From: Mimachlamys varia
Lineage: Eukaryota; Mollusca; Bivalvia; Pectinida; Pectinidae
DNA: 64,000 nucleotides
Direction of reading: 5' to 3'
NCBI GenBank assembly: GCA_947623455.1
Contig: OX392527.1
Coordinates: 54,914,401 to 54,978,400 of the forward strand
The first letter of the stretch is position 1. Each line of letters begins with the position of its first letter. The position numbers were made by a program, and so were the translations under genes. Positions 58,162 to 64,000 of this stretch are shown piece after piece. The notes beneath the pieces were generated by a model. The model made no database searches. It had not been told where the DNA came from and saw nothing but the letters and a program-made list of their open reading frames with translations.

Positions 58162-59258
58162 ATGGCGGATCCTTCAGATGAGGCAGCAGAAGCAGCAGCT
58201 CTGCTGAAGGCCTTTCAGGAGTTGGGAGTGGTTCCAAAAGCAGGTAACGCAGCTGATTTAAAACAATGGGTACTGGAATATGCAGATCAACAGCACCAAG
58301 AAGATGTCAGCCCACCCGTACATAAGGTGAAGCAGGAAATGGATCAGTCAATGGTTGCTGCGGCTGAGGAGCTAGCCTCTCATATCAATACTACACGGCC
58401 GAGATTGTCTATTTTCTCTGGTGACCCACCCTTATCCAAGGGAGATGTGACCTATGACCAATGGTCTTACGAAGTCAGATGCCACATGGAAGATCAGAAG
58501 CATTCCAATGCCAGTCTATGTGAAGCTATTAGACTCTCTCTGAAGGTGAACCAAAGAGTGTGCTGATGCGACTTGGTCCAAAAGCCAGTTTGGAAGATAT
58601 ACTGAGCAAGCTGAAGTTTGTATATGATAGGATGGAATCTGTGGAGACCTTGTTGGGTTCATTCTATAGTGCCAGACAAAGAGATGGTGAGACTGTGTCT
58701 TCATGGGGTCTGAGGTTAGAGGATATTCTATCCAAAGCATCCGAGAAAGGTGTTGTACCAATTCAAGCTGAGAGGAGAGATGCCATGTTGCGCTCTGTTT
58801 TCTATGAAGGACTACGACCAGCTCTTAAAGATGTCTCCGGTCATAAGTTCGATACCATTAAAGAGTTTGATGCTCTGCGACAAGCAGTCCGGAGGATTGA
58901 GTTTAGTCGGGGAATGGATCATACCAAGGAGGCACATGTGAAGATGTTGTCATCGGAAACCAAGCCGCCACCAAATCCCGAGATCGAAGATTTGAAGGAG
59001 ATGATTAAGCAGCTGTCGTCCCGCTTCGATACTTTGCAGAAAGACAAGCAGGCCAAGAAGAAGGAAAACAGACGTGATAATCAGGCTCGACCACATCAGA
59101 ATGCGACACAACAATATACAGCTAATCAGCCAAGAGAGGAGCCAAAATGTTATCGATGTGGCCAGTATGGACATCTACAACTAGGCTGCAGGGTTATTAT
59201 GGATCATTCAAGGAATCATTTAAACGGACAGCGACCTATGGACCAGGGTTACCCGTAG
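58162..59258 (+). pseudogene. gag: gag of the gypsy element, one frameshift
   Basis: ATG 58162 (MADPSDEAAEAAALLKAF) is preferred over 58105. The capsid-like region runs through ..FSGDPPLSKGDVTYDQWSYE. The frame then breaks near 58544, at a GAAGGTGAA, where a one-base change moves reading to the frame 58560-59258 (LGPKASLEDILSKL, VETLLGSFYSARQR). The C-terminus has one CCHC zinc knuckle, CYRCGQYGHLQLGC (59148-59189), for RNA packaging. The stop at 59256-59258 lies inside the frameshift pseudoknot. The protein would form the virus-like particle in the cytoplasm. Confidence 0.88.
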
Positions 59259-59275
59259 GTCGGGGACAGAAACCC
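59219..59275 (+). promoter_or_regulatory. -1 ribosomal frameshift signal (slippery site and pseudoknot)
   Basis: TTTAAAC at 59219-59225 sits in gag phase as T TTA AAC. A 7-nt spacer follows. Stem 1 is 59233-59241 with 59253-59261 (9 bp including one G-U). Loop bases GGGTT (59246-59250) pair with AACCC (59271-59275) to form stem 2 of an H-type pseudoknot. Pol is open in exactly the -1 frame. Confidence 0.88.
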
Positions 59276-62200
59276 ACGTATGAGATGAGACAACAACCAG
59301 ATGAGGGCCCACCTGGCCTAACAGGGAGGTGTAATGTGGCAGATATTTTTGTCGAGGGAGTTGGAGCCAAAGCTTTGCTTGATACAGGTGCAACCGTATC
59401 CAGTATTAGTGAAAATTTTTATAGGAGCCACCTGAACCACATACCGCTACATCCACTCAGTGATGGGGCTTTGGAGATACAAGTTGCGGGAGGAAATTTA
59501 CTGCCATATCTTGGATATGTAGAGGTGAACTTGCAGGTTGACCGGATTCGGCATGATGAAGACTCTAAATGTTTACTCCTCGTCGTACCGGACTACAATT
59601 TCAACAAGATTGTTCCCATTCTTCTTGGAACTAATGTACTCGCCTATTTCATGCGTCAATGTCAGGAATGGTTTGGTCCTAAATACCTACAGGAAGCGCC
59701 CCTATCTACACCTTGGTATCTTTCATTCAGATGCATCTCTATCAGAGAGAAACAGTTGGAGCATAACAGTTATTGCTTAGCGGTTGTCAAGAATGCAGAA
59801 GATAGGAATGTTACCATACCACCTAATGGGCAGGTAGACATTTGTTGCAAGCTGGATAAAGAACTGCCTTACCCGGATGTGTGTGCGCTTATTCATACTA
59901 CTGCTGGAACATCCCTCACCGAGGACTTGGATATATCGCCAACAATATTCAACTACAAATATCGTCAGAATGGAACCATAAACGTTAATGTATCCAACCT
60001 TACTACCAGAACTGTCGTGGTGCCACCCAGATCTGTAGTTTGTGAGATTCAGCCAGTTGCCATTCAGCAATCTGTTACACCAAAAGACGTGATGGAGGAA
60101 AACTTGCCAGATACATCTGTGATGGATGAAGTGACATTCTCTCCTATGTTAGATGATCTCCTTCTCCAACGGGGAAAACAAGTTATTGGAAAGTATTTGG
60201 ATGTATTCTCGAAGGGTGAACTTGATCTTGGGCACACTGGTGACTATTGCCACAGAATAGAGTTGGATGACGACAGGCCGTTTAAACAACGCCATCGCAG
60301 AATACCACCTGGAATGGTGCAGGAAGTAAAGGAGCACCTTCAACAGTTGTTGACTTGTGGAATCATAAGGAAATCACATTCCCCTTGGGCATCCGGGGTT
60401 GTGCTAGCCCGAAAGAAAGACGGAAAATTACGGATGTGCATAGATTATCGTCAACTTAACCAGCGAACCATCAAGGACTCTTATGCTTTACCTAGGATCG
60501 AGGAAATTTTAGACTCATTATCCGGTTCTGCCTTCTTTTCAGTTTTGGATATGAAAAGTGGTTACCACCAGGTGGACATCCAGGACGAACACAAGGAAAG
60601 GACTGCATTCACGGTAGGACCCCTGGGTTTTTATGAATATAATCGAATGCCCTTTGGCCTTGCCAATGCCCCTGCAACTTACCAGCGCCTGATGGAACAG
60701 TGTCTTGGGGAATTGCACATGGTTGACTGTTTCATCTATTTAGATGATCTCATCATCTTTTCTGCAACATATGAGGAACACTTGGAAAAATTGGAGCGTG
60801 TACTACAGCGTCTGCGTGAACATGGAATAAAATTGTCCCCAAAGAAGTGTTCATTTTTCCAACAACGTGTGAAGTACTTGGGATTCATAGTGACGGCACA
60901 GGGTATTGAGGCAGATCCAGAAAAAGTGGAAAAGATTGCCAACTGGACTACTCCAACAAGCCCAGAAGATGTTAGACGGTTTCTCGGTTTTGCCGGATAT
61001 TACCGGAAATTCATCAAGGACTTCTCCAAGATTGCACGACCCTTGACCGACGTCATGCCAGCACCCAAGAAGGGCAGGAAAGGACATGCTAATCAGACCA
61101 GGGGTTGGAGCTGGGGAACGGAACAGGAGGAGGCCTTCAACAAGCTGAAGCATATGCTTTCCTCACCACCCGTGCTTGCCTACCCAGATTATAAGAAGCC
61201 CTTTGAGTTGCACACCGACGCCAGCCACCAAGGACTTGGTGCAGTTCTATACCAGAGGCAGGAAAAAGACTTAAAGGTTATTGCCTATGCCAGCCGGGGT
61301 TTGTCAAAGTCAGAAAGGAACTACCCCGCCCACAAACTTGAGTTCCTCGCTATGAAGTGGGCCATCACTGAGAAATTCAAGGATTATTTGTACAATCACC
61401 GGTTCTCTGTGATAACCGACAACAACCCCCTAACCTATGTTTTGACTAGTGCCAAATTAGACGCAACCGGACATCGTTGGTTGGCTGCTTTATCAGCATA
61501 TGACTTCACCATCAGTTATCGCCCTGGAAAGTCAAATGTACCAGCAGACTTATTGTCGAGACTTCCTACCAAGGAAGTAATGGAACGGATATCCATTGCA
61601 CGGGACGCGGTGCAGGCAGTTTGTCAGCTATGTGTCGCTCAGCCTTTCATGGATAGCATTTGTTTGACTACTGTGGCTGCAGAGGAATCCCATGATGATT
61701 TTGATGATGTTAGCCATCAGGATGTGCGCATAGCTCAGCGTAAAGATCCCATCATTGGGCCATGTTTAAAGTATGTGTCAATGGGTGTGAAACCAAACAA
61801 AACTACAGTACCAGCATTTGCTTGGAATCCCCATCTGTACCGGCAGTATGACTCCCTTAAGGTAGTCAGAGGAGTACTGTACCGTGAGATAGAGATGGAA
61901 GGGGAGCGGAAACAACAGATAGTTATGCCACGGGACCTTGTACCTTTTGTGTTGAGGAACCTTCACAACAATATGGGACATCTAGGAGTTAAAAGGACTT
62001 TGTCATTATGCCGGGATAGATTCTATTGGCCATCCATGACGTTAGATGTGGAGAAATGGATTGCTGGATGCTCACGATGCCTGAGGCGGAAATCGGCCAC
62101 CAATGAACGTGCACCTTTGGTGTCTATATCTACGACCCAACCGCTCGAGTTGGTGTGCATGGACTTCCTCACCTTAGAGCCATCAAAGGGAAATTTTCAG

Positions 62201-63556
62201 CACATCCTTGTGATAACAGACCACTTCACCAGATATGCCGTAGCAGTGCCAACCCGAAATCAGACAGCCCGAACAACAGCAGAAGCTTTCTTCAATAATT
62301 TCGTTGTCCACTATGGGATGCCGAGAAGAGTGCATTCTGATCAGGGTGCTAATTTTCAAAGCCGTCTCATGAGGGATCTCTATGAGCTGACTGGAATTTC
62401 TAAATCAAAGACAACACCCTATCATCCTCAAGGAAATGGCCAATGTGAAAGGTTTAACCGGACACTCTTGAGCATGCTTGGGACATTGGATAATTCACAG
62501 AAAGCAGACTGGAAAACGCATGTTGCTCCTTTGGTGCACGCATACAATGCCACCAGGAATGATACAACCGGATTCTCGCCTTTCTTTCTGATGTACGGAC
62601 GTGAGCCCAGACTTCCAGTTGATCTTGCATTTGGTATCGGGAAGGACGAGGAAGGAACTGCGTCATGTACCAAGTACATTGGATCGCTGAGAAAGAGACT
62701 ACAAGATTCGTACGCTATTGCCCTCTCGAAGGCAACTCGGTCACAGGGGAAGCAGAAGACAGAATATGACCGACGTATCCGTGGATCTTGTGTTTCACCT
62801 GGAGACCGGGTGCTTGTCAAGATGGTGGCCTTCGAGGGGAAGCACAAACTGTCAGAAAGATGGGAGGAAGATGTCTATACGGTGTTAAGTCAACCTAACC
62901 CAGGGATGCCTGTATTCGTGGTACAGAAGGAGACTGGGGAGGGTAGGAAGCGAACTTTACATCGTAACCTCCTGTTACCAATTGGATATTTAGAACCCGC
63001 CTCTGAACAGACAGTTGAAACAACGCCTAAACCGACGTCAAGACCGACACCAAAACCCCCACCTAAGCCCGACCCTCCGCCTCCACAGAGCGAACCCGTG
63101 GATGACAGTTCGGAGGAAGGGAGCAGTAGTGATGAGGAGGGGGATGTTTGGGTGACGGTGCCTCGAGTTAGACGGATGGTCCCTGATGTTGCCACAGACA
63201 TTAGGGATGACTCCGTAAACCATGAGTCGACCATGGTAGACGCCCTAGAGGATCCTCCTGATGGGGATGGAGGTGGACCACCTGCTGAGGAGGAGGAATC
63301 TAGTGAGGATGAGGTGGACAATGACACTGCTGTGTTGGTTCCAGAACAGAGCTCGCCTGTTCCGAGACGATCCGAAAGGACACGGAAGAAACCAGCACGG
63401 TTTAAGGATTACGTCATGATGACGACTAAGGTAGTTGAGCAACCATGGAAACAGAAAGCAGATTATTTGCATTCGTTAGCCCCTGATGGACTGCTCGTTC
63501 CCGGGGCTGAGAAGCTGTTGGCTGCTATTGTAGCGATTGTGACTGCATCTGAGTAG
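59225..63556 (+). CDS. pol: pol polyprotein of the gypsy element (PR-RT-RH-IN)
   Basis: The frame is open from 59147 to 63556 (1469 codons) and is entered by -1 frameshift at 59225. Numbering from 59147: protease DTGA at 79-82; reverse transcriptase with MPFGLANAP and YLDD at 531-534; RNase H with HTDAS (Asp691); integrase zinc finger H940-H..C975-C978; and a DD35E core with Asp1006, Asp1065 (HSDQGANF) and Glu1101. The PR-RT-RH-IN order is that of Ty3/gypsy. A Pro-rich and then acidic Ser/Glu/Asp tail (about 1290-1400) follows. No chromodomain and no env frame were seen. All catalytic residues are present. Confidence 0.95.
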   Translation, partial: RTATYGPGLPVGRGQKPTYEMRQQPDEGPPGLTGRCNVADIFVEGVGAKALLDTGATVSSISENFYRSHLNHIPLHPLSDGALEIQVAGGNLLPYLGYVEVNLQVDRIRHDEDSKCLLLVVPDYNFNKIVPILLGTNVLAYFMRQCQEWFGPKYLQEAPLSTPWYLSFRCISIREKQLEHNSYCLAVVKNAEDRNVTIPPNGQVDICCKLDKELPYPDVCALIHTTAGTSLTEDLDISPTIFNYKYRQNGTINVNVSNLTTRTVVVPPRSVVCEIQPVAIQQSVTPKDVMEENLPDTSVMDEVTFSPMLDDLLLQRGKQVIGKYLDVFSKGELDLGHTGDYCHRIELDDDRPFKQRHRRIPPGMVQEVKEHLQQLLTCGIIRKSHSPWASGVVLARKKDGKLRMCIDYRQLNQRTIKDSYALPRIEEILDSLSGSAFFSVLDMKSGYHQVDIQDEHKERTAFTVGPLGFYEYNRMPFGLANAPATYQRLMEQCLGELHMVDCFIYLDDLIIFSATYEEHLEKLERVLQRLREHGIKLSPKKCSFFQQRVKYLGFIVTAQGIEADPEKVEKIANWTTPTSPEDVRRFLGFAGYYRKFIKDFSKIARPLTDVMPAPKKGRKGHANQTRGWSWGTEQEEAFNKLKHMLSSPPVLAYPDYKKPFELHTDASHQGLGAVLYQRQEKDLKVIAYASRGLSKSERNYPAHKLEFLAMKWAITEKFKDYLYNHRFSVITDNNPLTYVLTSAKLDATGHRWLAALSAYDFTISYRPGKSNVPADLLSRLPTKEVMERISIARDAVQAVCQLCVAQPFMDSICLTTVAAEESHDDFDDVSHQDVRIAQRKDPIIGPCLKYVSMGVKPNKTTVPAFAWNPHLYRQYDSLKVVRGVLYREIEMEGERKQQIVMPRDLVPFVLRNLHNNMGHLGVKRTLSLCRDRFYWPSMTLDVEKWIAGCSRCLRRKSATNERAPLVSISTTQPLELVCMDFLTLEPSKGNFQHILVITDHFTRYAVAVPTRNQTARTTAEAFFNNFVVHYGMPRRVHSDQGANFQSRLMRDLYELTGISKSKTTPYHPQGNGQCERFNRTLLSMLGTLDNSQKADWKTHVAPLVHAYNATRNDTTGFSPFFLMYGREPRLPVDLAFGIGKDEEGTASCTKYIGSLRKRLQDSYAIALSKATRSQGKQKTEYDRRIRGSCVSPGDRVLVKMVAFEGKHKLSERWEEDVYTVLSQPNPGMPVFVVQKETGEGRKRTLHRNLLLPIGYLEPASEQTVETTPKPTSRPTPKPPPKPDPPPPQSEPVDDSSEEGSSSDEEGDVWVTVPRVRRMVPDVATDIRDDSVNHESTMVDALEDPPDGDGGGPPAEEEESSEDEVDNDTAVLVPEQSSPVPRRSERTRKKPARFKDYVMMTTKVVEQPWKQKADYLHSLAPDGLLVPGAEKLLAAIVAIVTASE

Positions 63557-63660
63557 AATTTTACAATGTTATTACTGTGTTCATTACAATGTCTTAATAG
63601 ATTCATAGTTAACTTACATTATTGTTTACTACATATGTCGAGGGCGACATCTTCTCTAAC

Positions 63661-63671
63661 AGGGGGGTGTA
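63661..63671 (+). promoter_or_regulatory. Polypurine tract
   Basis: AGGGGGGTGTA directly abuts the 3' LTR start at 63672, the usual position for plus-strand priming. Confidence 0.75.
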
Positions 63672-64000
63672 TGTGACACCCTGTTATATTTTATATTTCC
63701 TTGTTGTTATGTTTCGTCTCCGTATACAGATTTAGGGCCTACCGATTTAGCCGCGTCATCCGTGTCGTCACGTGATCCGTACCTTCGTGTTGTCACGTGA
63801 TTTGTACTTTCATTTTGTCTATAGTAAGGGGCGTGTCTGTTACGTGTACATGTTTGTGTGTATACCTGTGTTGTCACGTGTCCCCCATGTATTCCCTGGA
63901 CTGCAGACAATGACTGAAAATCATGCGACATACTAATTCTTCCCCGCCTTATTGCCTTCTTGTTTATCCCTTCTCTGCCTTCCCTTCACTCCTATCTTGG
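63672..64000 (+). mobile_element. 3' LTR of the gypsy element, cut by the window end
   Basis: Identical by eye to 55649-55977. The remaining ~570 bp lie outside the window. Confidence 0.92.

Noticed and set aside
62890..63327. 145-codon Ser/Gly-rich minus-strand ORF
   Set aside because: Shadow of the acidic C-terminal part of pol.

Overview
The window is animal nuclear DNA, very probably from a mollusc and most likely a bivalve. It is AT-rich, has long introns with canonical GT-AG borders, and is packed with transposable elements. One repeat family, whose ends carry an AAGAGGCCC...TCACCTG motif, occurs at least eight times; I recognise that motif from bivalve genomes, which is knowledge-based inference and not proof. 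No bacterial operon, rRNA gene or CRISPR array is present.

Only one host gene can be supported firmly. It is a flavin amine oxidase of the polyamine/spermine oxidase family on the + strand, in three exons (9975-10093, 40882-41043, 42082-43249) joined by two phase-2 introns. Together they give a 482-residue protein, followed by a poly(A) signal at 43267. Intron 1 is about 30.8 kb and is a deposit of nested mobile elements.

Layout: 1-2000 holds unassigned coding-like fragments. 2011-5423 is a pair of inverted-repeat arms around a hAT-type MITE, and the right arm is cut by a 1339-bp mariner element (5426-6764) whose transposase has one frameshift. 6767-9974 is featureless upstream DNA. Intron 1 (10094-40881) contains four kinds of terminal-inverted-repeat (TIR) elements with visible target-site duplications (TSDs; TTAA, 8 bp or 5 bp), two arrays of one 36-bp monomer, two inverted arrays of a 21-bp monomer each next to a short SAM-like ORF, a 129-bp cruciform, a tRNA-like SINE head and several mollusc-style tandem families. 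44298-44965 is a foldback element with a 9-bp TSD. 45595-49940 is a nearly full-length CR1-type LINE with a PHD-finger ORF1 and an endonuclease/reverse-transcriptase ORF2, flanked by 394-bp direct repeats. 50345-54720 is more tandem and dispersed repeat. 55649 to the window end is a Ty3/gypsy LTR retrotransposon with a 5' LTR, tRNA-Lys-like PBS, gag, pol, polypurine tract and the first 329 bp of the 3' LTR.

The most notable signals are: a textbook -1 frameshift cassette (T TTA AAC, 7-nt spacer, predicted H-type pseudoknot) at the gypsy gag/pol junction; the 394-bp duplication plus a 29-bp templated filler around the CR1 copy; and a 6.5-kb composite bounded by CAGGGGCGTAGCTG inverted ends that holds the two 21-bp arrays and SAM-like ORFs. 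The mariner, CR1 and gypsy copies look intact except for one or two small frameshifts each, which is either recent decay or residual assembly indels.
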